A stretch of 64,000 nt of DNA, taken from Dysidea avara. Lineage: Eukaryota > Porifera > Demospongiae > Dictyoceratida > Dysideidae. Position 1 is the stretch's first letter. Each line of letters begins with the position of its first letter. The DNA is taken from NCBI RefSeq assembly GCF_963678975.1, contig NC_089272.1, forward strand, positions 64,793,774 to 64,857,773. The letters run 5' to 3'. The position numbers were made by a program, and so were the translations under genes. Shown piece by piece: positions 1-12,300 of the stretch. The notes below the pieces were generated by a model that saw only the letters and a list, made by a program, of their open reading frames with translations, was not told the DNA's origin and did not search any database.

Positions 1-50
1 CTTCAGCACTTGTGCTGTAAAGCATTAATAAATAGATAAGTAAATAAAAG
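1..50 (+). repeat. 3' end of a SINE, cut by the window edge
   Basis: Bases 1-32 are the exact reverse complement of 61805-61836, which is the 3' end of a tRNA-derived SINE on the minus strand there. An A/T-rich tail of aataaata type follows. Only the terminus is present, so the promoter half lies outside the window. Confidence 0.6.
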
Positions 51-127
51 AAAGTACTTTGATCTCAAATAAATGGTTCGGTGGGAAGGCAGAAAAACGT
101 TTACACTGTCAGTTACATCTACTGTAA

Positions 128-643
128 GGTTAGCACACAATGTCCAACAGGTTAACACACGATGCCCAACAGGTTAACACACGATGCCCAACTGGTTAAT
201 ACACGATGCCCAACTGGTTAATACACGATGCCCGACAGGTTAACACACGATGCCAAACTGGTTAATGCACGATGCCCAACAGGTTAACACACAATGCCCA
301 ACAGGTTAACACACGATGCTCAACTGGTTAATACACGATGCCCAACAGGTTAACACACAATGCCCAACAGGTTAACACACGATGCTCGACTGGTTAACAC
401 ACGATGCCCAACTGGTTAACACACGATGCCCAACTGGTTAACACACGATGCCCAACTGGTTAACACACGATGCCCAACTGGTTAACACACGATGCCCAAC
501 TGGTTAACACACGATGCCCAACTGGTTAACACACGATGCCCAACTGGTTAACACACGATGCCCAACTGGTTAACACACGATGCCCAACAGGTTAACACAC
601 AATGCCCAACAGGTTAACACACGATGCTCAACTGGTTAACACA
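128..643. repeat. 22-bp minisatellite, about 23 copies
   Basis: Head-to-tail copies of a 22-bp unit resembling ggttaacacacgatgcccaa plus ct or ca. A central run of near-identical copies (about 410-580) is flanked by more variable ones, as expected if the array grew from its middle. It has no coding potential. Confidence 0.95.
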
Positions 644-1024
644 AGATTTATTTTGATGCCCAACATGTTTTATTCTGCAATTAAGAGTTATTTAATGTAA
701 ATATATAGTAGCAATAAAAAATATGATGAATGATGGTAGCTATTACAATACAACTACCACATTTAGTTGGTTAAATGCCATGACGTCTATTACCTTGGTT
801 CATAAAATTGATGTGGCAACCATTTGAATTTGACTATCATAAACTATGTTTCTTATTTTCAAAATGTGACACCACTCAAGTGTGATTATTATTGAAGGTG
901 TGGCGTTTAACCAAGGAGTTACGGTATGTGAGAACATCCCTATTAGCTATTATAAATTAATAGTTTTTAGTTGGACTTTTTGGTTGTGACTGCTTTATTA
1001 GAGTAGTTTAATCTTGTGCTTGTG
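644..1024. other. A/T-rich spacer without a gene
   Basis: Low-complexity, A/T-rich sequence between two minisatellites. No splice-supported reading frame or RNA gene was seen. Confidence 0.6.
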
Positions 1025-2758
1025 TCAAGTGAGCTACTCAGTAGGTTATGGGACATGGTCAAGTGAGCTACACAGTATGTTATGGGACATGGTCAAGTGA
1101 GCTACACAGTAGGTTGTGGGACATGGTCAAGTGAGCTACACAGTAGGTTATGGGACATGGTCAAGTGAGCTACACAGTAGGTTATGGGACATGATCAAGT
1201 GAGCTACACAGTAGGTTATGGGACATGATCAAGTGAGCTACACAGTAGGTTATGGGACATGATCAAGTGAGCTACACAGTAGGTTATGGGACATGATCAA
1301 GTGAGCTACACAGTAGGTTATGGGACATGATCAAGTGAGCTACACAGTAGGTTATGGGATATGATCAAGTGAGCTACACAGTAGGTTATGGGACATGATC
1401 AAGTGAGCTACACAGTAGGTTATGGGACATGGTCAAGTGAGCTACACAGTAGGTTATGGGATATGATCAAGTGAGCTACACAGTAGGTTATGGGACATGA
1501 TCAAGTGAGCTACACAGTAGGTTATGGGACATGATCAAGTGAGCTACACAGTAGGTTATGGGACATGATCAAGTGAGCTACACCGTAGGTTATGAGACAT
1601 GATCAAGTGAGCTACACGGTAGGTTATGGGATTTGATCAAGTGAGCTACACGGTAGGTTATGGGATTTGATCAAGTGAGCTACACAGTAGGTTATGGGAC
1701 ATGATCAAGTGAGCTACACAGTAGGTTATGGGACATGGTCAAGTGAGCTACACAGTAGGTTGTGGGACATGGTCAAGTGAGCTACACAGTAGGTTATGGG
1801 ACATGGTCAAGTGAGCTACACAGTAGGTTATGGGACATGATCAAGTGAGCTACACAGTAGGTTATGGGACATGATCAAGTGAGCTACACAGTAGGTTATG
1901 GGACATGATCAAGTGAGCTACACAGTAGGTTATGGGACATGATCAAGTGAGCTACACAGTAGGTTATGGGACATGATCAAGTGAGCTACACAGTAGGTTA
2001 TGGGATATGATCAAGTGAGCTACACAGTAGGTTATGGGACATGATCAAGTGAGCTACACAGTAGGTTATGGGACATGGTCAAGTGAGCTACACAGTAGGT
2101 TATGGGATATGATCAAGTGAGCTACACAGTAGGTTATGGGACATGATCAAGTGAGCTACACAGTAGGTTATGGGACATGATCAAGTGAGCTACACAGTAG
2201 GTTATGGGACATGATCAAGTGAGCTACACCGTAGGTTATGAGACATGATCAAGTGAGCTACACGGTAGGTTATGGGATTTGATCAAGTGAGCTACACGGT
2301 AGGTTATGGGATTTGATCAAGTGAGCTACACAGTAGGTTATGGGACATGATCAAGTGAGCTACACAGTAGGTTATGGGACATGATCAAGTGAGCTACACA
2401 GTAGGTTATGGGACATGGTCAAGTGAGCTACACAGTAGGTTATGGGACATGATCAAGTGAGCTACACAGTAGGTTATGGGACATGATCAAGTGAGCTACA
2501 CAGTAGGTTATGAGACATGGTCAAGTGAGCTACACAGTAGGTTATGGGACATGATCAAGTGAGCTACACAGTAGGTTATGGGACATGATCAAGTGAGCTA
2601 TACAGTAGGTTATGAGACATGATCAAGTGAGCTACACAGTAGGTTATGGGACATGATCAAGTGAGCTACTCAGTAGGTTATGAGACATGATCAAGTGAGC
2701 TACACAGTAGGTTATGGGACATGATCAAGTGAGCTACACAGTAGGTTATGGGACATGG
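1025..2758. repeat. 34-bp satellite, 51 copies with higher-order structure
   Basis: A 34-bp unit (tcaagtgagctacacagtag then gttatgggacatga) fills 1734 bases, exactly 51 units. Marker variants recur 646 bases (19 units) apart: a ttgtggg variant at 1111 and 1757, and a caccgtaggttatgag variant at 1581 and 2227. A 19-unit block has therefore been duplicated in tandem. Confidence 0.97.
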
Positions 2759-3327
2759 TTGTCTAACATCAAAATATGCTCCTCCAAGAAAAGTGTCAAT
2801 ACGGAAAATTAACACCTCTGTATGGATTCTTTGCATGAAGAACACGTCAGGATGAAAGGAAAGACAAAGCACAGAAGGTAGGTAATCGTCAGAACCAAAA
2901 AAAAAAATCACCAGTGAGTTTGTTATTGTGGTGTGAAGTGATGGCTGTGTGCTGCTTCATTTAACCTCCAGCCTTGCAAGTGTGGTCAGGTGGGCAGCCC
3001 ACAAATCAGGTTTTGAGTTTTTAAATTTAAAAAGTGATATCCCATCTTCTGTAAGTGTTTTCATGTTTTTAATTGATGTTAGATGCACCAAGACTATTCT
3101 GTTAAAGTGATATTTCTATGACGATATTTAATTTAATAACAGCATTTTGGCAGACACTACATGTTTATTTTAGGAGGGGACCCAAAACATGAAAATTACA
3201 AATTCTAACAATTCTTTTATTGCCGAGCTAAGATTCCGGTCGAACAGTATGGTAGTAGTACTGTTTAGTAGCGTCCCTTAGTCACTCATATGATTTCATC
3301 GCTGTGTATCGTCTAGGTTTTCTCAAA
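2759..3327. other. 5' flank of the MAP2K7-like gene
   Basis: No gene was seen. This stretch separates the 34-bp satellite from the first ATG of the MAP kinase kinase gene and presumably holds its promoter and 5' UTR. No TATA box or other element could be assigned with confidence. Confidence 0.4.
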
Positions 3328-6300
3328 ATGTCGACAGCACAGAAACCAGACAATTTATCTATTAATTTATTCCAAGAGAGAATGATGGAAAATCTGATGG
3401 ATAGTAGTAAGGCTTCAGTGGAGTTCAAAGGTGGACACAGGAGATCAAACTCTACTGGAAATCCTCTAGGTGAGAGTAGTCTCTCAGCTTGGGCCATAGT
3501 TAAGGAGTTTTTGTGCAGTTGACTTGTGCTAATTAGTGATACCTCACTTTGTGACCTTTATAAAACCTTTTAACTGTGTTTACAGCAAATATAGTGGAAC
3601 TACTTACAATTATCTTAGCAAACTCCAAATTAAGGACGCACATTAGAAACACCTCCCTAATAAGGACGAATGGTTTGGTCCCAACAACTCAGGCTACATG
3701 CATTTTTACCTCTAAAAGAAGATGTCGACAACCTCATCTTTATTGTGGGAGAATTAATACTCATTCCCAAACATGTCCATTATAGCGAGGTGTCCACTGT
3801 ACTTAGGGAATTTGTAGATGTATGATAAGTTGACATTTGATGTTGTTTCTTCAGGGATGATATCACAGCCTATGTCAAAGTTAGGGACTTTCCCTCCCAA
3901 ACCCAGTTCATCCAGTTCATCAGGTTTAGCTGCCAATTTCTCATCCCCATCAACACCTCCTAAATGTAAGCCATGCTCTTCATAGTGATCATATGACATC
4001 ACATGATCACACAGCTAGTTCATCACAACAGAGCATCGATGGATCACCACAACCACCCTCCCTGATTGGTTAGTTTATATGTGACCCTCTTTGATTGTTT
4101 AGCTTAAATGTGACCTACTTTGATTGGTTAGTTTAAGGATCCTGTTTGATTGGTTTGTTTAAATATGACCTTCACGAAGTGCAGAAAATAGCCTGACACA
4201 AACTACACAAGATTAACGTAATCGGCAGGGTTTAATTTGGTGAAATGTTACTTGCTTACTAGAGCTCGGCGGTATTGAAATTTGAATACACGGTATTAGT
4301 AACAGGAAAATATCACGGTATATCGGTATATAGTTAGCTTGTTATTGTAACTATTACATCATTTCTTGGGTCTAGTATGAAGTGGTATCATCCCAAAAAC
4401 CAAACAACATATAGTTCAGTACAAGTAGTCATGTGTTGTAATGTGACAACCTCAAGTTTTGTTTAGGGCGTGTCTACTAAACCATCAACAAATTGGATAA
4501 TTAAACACCAAAGGCTGGGTTAAAAGCAATCCTATATAGTGCCAGCGGTTAAGCCTCAAAAATAAAGAGGAACGTTCACTTTGTGATAAAAGCATGGAAT
4601 TTGGTGGAGATGTAGAGTAAGGCATTCTGAATCATTGCAGGATGGGTACCACCCAAATATAATTTAATTTAGTGGATTATTAAAAATAAAAATAAACCAT
4701 TAAATACCATTGATAGGGCAGTATCATTTCAAAAATGATAGATCAGTACACACGTACATTAATTTACATGAATTGTTCGCTACAATGGATGTTGTTTATG
4801 AAGTGACATATCATACCTGTATATGGGGACCTGGGGACAAGCATTGAATTTACTTAACAAGAGGTTACGTTTCTTCCTGAATAGAATGGGGATGGAAAAT
4901 GTCTGAAAATGGATTGCTTCCTATGTTTTGTTGCAACTTCAAAAAGTGTCCCATTCCTCTGTCAAACCCAAATTGTTTGCTGGGGCAATTACTAAACTAG
5001 AACATCAGTGTCCATATTTAGTGGACCATGTCTTGTAGCATGAGCAGCAGGAATTAACAGTGTAGTATCAGTTATTTCATGATTCCCAGGTTCAATTTCT
5101 GCTTTCAATTCATTGCTAGCTTTGCTCATTGAAAGATCTCTGTTAAGATGAGTGGTAGCTAGCTATTAAATTACTTTGTGGTTAATGTCTACATTTTCTG
5201 TTTGGAGAAATATACGTAGCAAAGATATTTCTCTTTAGTGTTATTGTTACTCAAAAGGTAGACCAGATAATAGTTAGACACCAAGACCAAGGGAACTAAG
5301 CGATTTAGTAACCCCTCTGGCCCTTAGTAGCGCCCTCGCTGCGCTTGGGACGCTACAGCCTCGGGCCATTGGGGTTACTAAATAGCTTAGTTCCCTTGGT
5401 CTTGGTGTCTAACTATTATGTAATTGTGTTATTTTACACACATCTTCTGGAACCTCTCCCAGCCTTATGAACGTATTGTTTGAAGAATGAAGATCCAATA
5501 CAATGTCTAGCCTCTCAACATCTGTAAACAATTTGGGATCCAAAAATGGCATCAGATTGTTGTCCGCATATTTCAAAATATCTTGATATTACCAACAGCA
5601 GATCAGACTTGACTCATTACCTAATGCAAGGATTTGGTAGGCTTAAGCCAGATGATCGATGGAGAAAGTACAGGACAACTTTTGTGAGGCTTTAAAGTCT
5701 TTCTAATTTAAAAGCTGATTCTCTTCACTGCCATTCAGTAAACAAACTAGCAGAGAGTTGACAATCTTTTTTGAGTGCTGCTGTTTTAAACAGTGTTTTG
5801 GCTCCAATTATTGAGTGAAACAAGTTTTGCTGTAATAGCGAGTTTGCCTCTGTGCCTAATTGTTTAGCATAAAAATAATTTGACTGCATTTTCATTCAAA
5901 TCAATCCTTAGGGTCTAGCATCTCCTTTGCATTACCCAGCTTAATAGAAATAGTATTAACCTATTTTTCAAAAGGTGGTTGGTAGTGCAGAGCTTGTTCA
6001 TGGTGCCTAGAACAGATTTTCCATCATCCACAAATTGATTGTATTCAAGCAATCCATCTCCATAAGTTGCACTATATATAACTCTGTGCCATTCTGCTAT
6101 GTGTTGATCGCTGAACACTAGTACTCCCATATCTTGAATGTGTGCTGGTAGCCAGCATCCATAATTAACACAAGTAGATGGAAAAATTAGCAATTTCAAA
6201 TTTGACTAAGGACCACAGTAGAAAGAAAAGCAGTGAAACAAGGTACACGTGTAACCATACTAGTGCAAATTTATCTCTACTTTAGTCATGGTTATAGCTG

Positions 6301-9300
6301 AAGCTACCCTGAAACAACTAAAGTAGGGATAAATTTACACTAGTATGGTTACATGTATAGGCAACCCCCCTTGTTTCATTACCTTTTTCTTTCTACTGTG
6401 ATCCCTACTCAAATTTAAAATTCCTATATTGCATATCGCATCAAAAGAAGGAATGGTCCAGCTATAGATTGTTGTCTGAAAAATGAAGTATCTATTATGC
6501 TTCATTGTCAGCTATGTTCAACCTGTTACACAGCATTATGAATCAAGGTCTGTTCAAAAGGTGTCTCTGCAATTAAAATAGCTACTATGGAAAATATGGA
6601 CGATTTCTGTTATGAAGGGAAGCCATCTCACACTACCTCCAAATTAACACCTTGCACTCTCAGCAAAGATGAATGGGACACAAAGGAGGACACTGGTAAG
6701 TCCATGAAGAATGCATTGTATGTACTACCTTGAATAGTAAAAAAATCAAGCCACTAAGTAGCCTTAGCCGTTATCGAGTTATGCTTGTCTGAAGGTAGTC
6801 AGTCATTCACTAGAAAATTCTGTTTAATATATTTATTTTAAAATTCCATAGCAACTTGTTGAAAGCGTTTCAGGTTGATCTGAAGGCTATTTTAGGAGTT
6901 TTACCTAGCCAATACTGCCTCCTCCTCATCAGGGAAAAGTGAGGGTGATTTTTGAGTGATGTATTTTCATGTGCCATACCCAAACTTTTGTGGACCCTAC
7001 TATACAGTGATCCACAACAACTAAAAATATGATGTTAATCGATTCAGAGTATCAATGTATTTGTTAATATTTTGGCTGCAATGCATTTCAGGTAAAATGC
7101 AGCTCTTTTTATAATGGTCCATACAGTGTGTGGTCATGATTATACTGAAAAATACAAGCAATTTACTATAAACATGTTCTTGCTACACACAAACATGTTT
7201 TCATGTTCATTCATATGTTGTATGCACGTAGAGCTAAGAAGTGTACGTTTGTAAGGTTTCCTTGGTTCAAAGCTTTTCAAAAATGTTTAAAATGGTGGTT
7301 TTACCATTGTAATTTTTAATGGTACCCATCCTAAAATGAAAATGCATGAAGTAAAGTATCACCACACCAAATTTGGTGCTTTTATCACAAAGTGAACGAT
7401 CATATGACTTAGCCGCCCCACTAATACTGGTATTCATCGATATACTGGTATTCATCGATATATTGGTTATCATAGTCTGTCACGGTATGATAATCGGTTA
7501 TGATAATTTATCACAATAAACGGTATTACTGATATATTGCAGAGCACTATTACTTACTAACTTTTGTGGATTATGGTATTTCTTGTATCAGACTAGTAAT
7601 GTGTATTATACCAGTATTATACCAGTACTATACCAGTACTATACCAGTACTATACCAGTACTATACCATACACGTGTGATACAAAATTTTGATAAGAGAA
7701 AATATTGGTGACTTTGGTGACTTGATTCACTTTGCCCAAAACGTTATTATCCAGCCTTTCTCCAACTACATAGAGAGAATATAGTATGACGCGAACATTT
7801 ACCAGAATATTGTCTGCCATATTCTTAAATTTTCTCCTACCAGAATTTTGTAGGGTAGACATTTAAACAATGGTGTTTGTCTTGGAGAGTATAATGGTTG
7901 ATAGAGAGTTATTATCCTTATTTGTAGTTGACTCACCTCCTCCCCATGGGACTTTCCCTCGGAACAGCTTGTCCCCTCAGATGCAGCATCACCCAGTACC
8001 ACGACACTTGTCCTTAACTCAGTCCAGGAGTACGTCTGATATCAACTATGCATTTGGGGCCAGAGAGTAAGTTTAATGTAGAACTGTGCAATTGTGGTCT
8101 CACTTGTCATTTGCAGAAAAAATATTTAGCAGATTTTATAATTTTAGATGTATTCATAAATGTTTTCTTGCATGTTCTTCCCTATCATATGTGTGTTGTT
8201 TAAAAGGTTTCAAAATGTCCCCTGAACAACTTGTCATTCTTTTAGTGGGCATATAGACTAGCATTCTATCCTCTGCACATGACCCGCCATTTATTTAATC
8301 CATACAGCAAGTGGGAATGACTACACTAAGGTTTGTAGTAGTGTTTGAATCATGTGACAATTGTGTGGGGCGTGAGTGTGATTACATTACTGCAAGTGGT
8401 TAAGTTTTACATCATGCTAAACTGCAACACACGACACTTCATGATACACAACACCACGTGTTGTACTTATCAACTGCATAACTGTACTGTATGAGTAATA
8501 CTGTACAGTTATGTGTAGAATTTATTTAAGGAATGTTACATAAACAACACACTGTAAATCGCTAAAACCAACCAAACTAATCCTACGAGTTCGTTCTACG
8601 GCTAGGAATAGATTGTATAAACACTTACTGATCGTCTGATCACGAAGCTTTTTAAACACGACTCCACTAAGACAGCACACGATTGATCACGTGCGTGACA
8701 CTGTAAATCGCTAAAACTAGCCAAACTAATCCTATTAGTTCGTTCTACAACTAGAAATAGATTATATGAACGCTTACTGATATCCTTGTCACCGAAAATC
8801 GCAGCGGTTTGAGTACTAGAGAAAATCGCTCCGAGCCAGACGCGACCAGGAAGTACAATATAACACTTAAAGCACCGCCTTGCTTGTGTGTACAAAAAAT
8901 ACAGTACTCGGGGGGTGTCTCGAGGCAAATACAGCACTCGGCTTCGCCTCGTGCTGTATTAACCTCTCGACACACCTCCTCGTACTGTATTTTCTGTACA
9001 CACGCGCGGCGGTGCTTTAACTCTAACATAAAGATTCTATATCATATCACAATATATTGACAATTGTCCAGCAACCACAAGTTGTTGTATTAATGTCATG
9101 TTATATGAAAAGGCTAATTGAGCTCATACAGTATCAAGGTACATTATTAGTGGTTATCAGTTTAGTGTTTCCCCATGTTGGTTTGTCATGGTATCATGGG
9201 TGTGTTCAGTCGTAGGAAATCAGATGAGATAGCTACCACGGCAACCCACACATCACGACGACCATGTGCCCCACTTGGTATCAAGCCACTTCCCCTTGGA

Positions 9301-12300
9301 GACAAGTCATCCAACCAGTCACCAACCAATAAGAAAGGAGGTGAGTTAGTTCCCTACCACTAGTAACAGGATTAGACTAGAAGACTCAGCTACTACCAAT
9401 AAGTATTATAGTAAGTGAATTTCCCTCCTTCCCCATACCTTGCTCCTTCTGATAATCCCTTTCACTTTTCAAGTCATTGAAGTCTAACGCTATCCCTTAT
9501 ATGGTAGTATTTGAAGTCATTTGTGTTACCACCAATTTCAATCTCGTGTGTTTTCCCTCCAACTGGAAGGTGTAGAAATATGACTTCTAAGATAGTTGGA
9601 GCAATAAGCAATTCCTTTATTAATTAATAAAATGGTGTCACATTTTAGACAGTAGCTAATAGTGGTTTTGTAGTAGACACTTTAGACATTACTAATATTA
9701 GTTCATTTGTGCTTGTAATGGGGCTCACTCAAAAGCGTGATGATTAGTAAACTATCCGTGTCATTATCATCTACCATATATGCTATGTCCGGGTCATACT
9801 CATGTTACATGTAGTGACAAAATAGCTTATGAAACAAAATCATAGTTTGAGTAAGCCCTGTGTAATAGTTGTGTCATTATATTAAGCTGAAACTGTCACG
9901 CAGGCTTTAAGCCGTTACCGTTCAAGATGCCAGCAGCTCAGCCCACTTCTAACCGGTGAGTAACTGTTATACATCATATACTACAACATGTTGTATTTAT
10001 CTGCTACTAGCATTGGTACCTCCTGCCCTATGTGTAGGATAATAATAACAAAAATTAAGAAATTTAAGTTTGATTAAAGATCATAGAAATATAAAATAGT
10101 GAAACAAGGGATGTCACCTACACATGAGATATGTATAGCTACTAGTGGACATCTAATCCCTAAACTTCAGTCTATAACTACGACTGAATTATGGATTACA
10201 TGTCCACTAGTATATCTGCAGGTATAGGCAACCTCCCTTGTTTCACAACTTCTTAGCTGTTCCCTTGTTTTGTTTGTTTTTTGATCCCTAATCCAGCTTA
10301 AAATTCCTAAGTTTTCCTTCTACTTGTTTTTCTACTTTTTTTCTAAATAATTATGACTACTGAACACTACATCAAAGAAAGGAATGCCATAAACGTAATG
10401 TTGCACCTGCCCCAGCAATCTATTACATAATGGAAAGGGAGGTGATTAAACAACATAAAATTCTGTTTAATCATTTTGTTGTTGTTGTTGTTGTTGTTGT
10501 TTTGATTCCATAGAAACTTTTTGGAGGGTTTGGGGGCTGGTCTGAAGACATTTTTGGGCTTTGCTATACTGCCAAGCTGTCATTGAGGGAAATTGAGGTT
10601 GGTTTTAGTGGTGATATTTTTGGCTGGCAAAGCCCAGTTCTTTATGATCCCTGATATACAGTAGTGGATTGATGAGATAGTACTACCCAGAGTATTTCTT
10701 TAAGAAAACAACTGGCCATTGATCAACAACATGATTTTTTTTACTAGATGTCAAATGAGCACTTTTTAGGCCTACATCATCTGTAGTTTGGAGTAATGTA
10801 TTTCATGGACTGGACTGTGGACTGGACTCACGGACTAAGCTTGAAACAGCTTTTTAAACAATAATCTAGGTATTATAAACCTCTCGCAACACTGGAGACA
10901 CCACTATCAAGCTACAACTGTTGGTACTGCTCTTCCTTACAAGTCATGAAAAGTAGCACGTGCACTAATTAAATAGAATACACTCACGATACACGTGGAA
11001 GCGTGATAGAGGCTATTGTTGTAGCGTAGATGTTTTCTTTTGTCGCTTTAGCACTAGTGTTTGGGCTGTAGAGATAGGCCAGTAATTTTTCTTAGAAGGT
11101 AGCTATAGGTGGCACTGCCGGGTGAGGTGATGGGGCTATGCAAATAAACTGTCTCATCACTACAGCCCTAACACTAGTGCTAAGTACTGAAGCAACAAAG
11201 GGAAACCTCTACACTACAACAATAGCCTCTATCATGCTTTATCAATGCTAGTACATGTGTGTTGTGGGTGTATTCTAATAAATTAGTGCACGTGCTACTT
11301 TCATGGTTTGTAAGGAAGAGCAGTAACTCGATAGTGGTGTCTCCAGTGTTGCAAGAGATGGATAATGCCTGCATTATTGTTTAAAAGCTGTTTCCAGCTC
11401 AGTCTGTTAGTCCAGCCTGTGAGTCCAGTCCACAAAATACAATAGGCCTCTGTAGTTTCCAGTTGAATGATTGTTTAATATCAAGAAAGACTTAATAGTG
11501 CTGTAGATGTAAGATGAAAGGTTTGAACGACTAGCTAATACTTAGGTACTATAATGGTTCTCTGAACTACATTAGATTATGCCTGTCTGTTGTACTTACA
11601 AAGAACAAACAGTTGACTTAAGTACTGATCTAACACTTTCACACCTCAGATCAAAGGAATTTCAGAGGATACATTTGCCATGTATACCTCTTTACAGGGA
11701 GACATTTCAATGTACACTGGTGTACATTGAAATGTATCCCGGGAAAGTGGTTGCACTTCTAAAAGAGCAAGCCACTTTCATCAAAGCAAGCATGGCCTTT
11801 ATGTGGATGAGATAGTGGTACCACCCTCTGTTTGTTTTATAAAAGCTCAGACCAAAATCGATTGTGGGAATAAATCAGTGCTGACGTGTTTACCACAAAT
11901 TGAAGTGTTGCCAGAAGTAGCAGTCAAATGAAGGCGTTTTGGTATCCTTGCCGTTCTACAAGTTGGAAAATGTTACTTAAAGGTGAGAACTAGTATTACA
12001 GTGCATTCCCAAGCATTTCGGCATGTATTTGAATGCGGACACGTCCACATTACGGATGATACAAGTTAACTACTCTATAGCGAAGCTTACCCCTGTAGGT
12101 CTTTAGTATACGTTGTGATTAGTCTTTAAACAACGCGAAAGCATTATAAAACTTGTAACTTCCCCGAAATTTGCCCTACTCGACTTTCTGCGATATCCGT
12201 AGGACTCATTCGTTTATTATAACAATCGTAGCTACAACGTTACTTGCTGCCTAACCATAATTGAATCTTTCAGGCATGCATTATATAACGAATCCAGTGA

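Larger units (their letters stand above)
3966..7927. other. Long intron 2 of the MAP2K7-like gene
   Basis: No exon was seen. The intron holds a palindrome (5267-5419), a composite foldback repeat (6190-7010), a small minisatellite (7605-7669) and A/T-rich unique sequence. Bases 4262-4330 and 7430-7552 share cggtatt-rich text in opposite orientation (tagagctcggcggtatt against aatatattgcagagcacta) and could be the ends of a 3.3 kb transposon. I found no matching target duplication. Confidence 0.5.

Noticed and set aside
1025..2758. CRISPR-like array
   Set aside because: No unique spacers; repeats are contiguous and the genome is animal.
4262..7552. 3.3-kb hAT-like transposon bounded by cggtatt-rich ends
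   Set aside because: The ends match only loosely and I found no target duplication.
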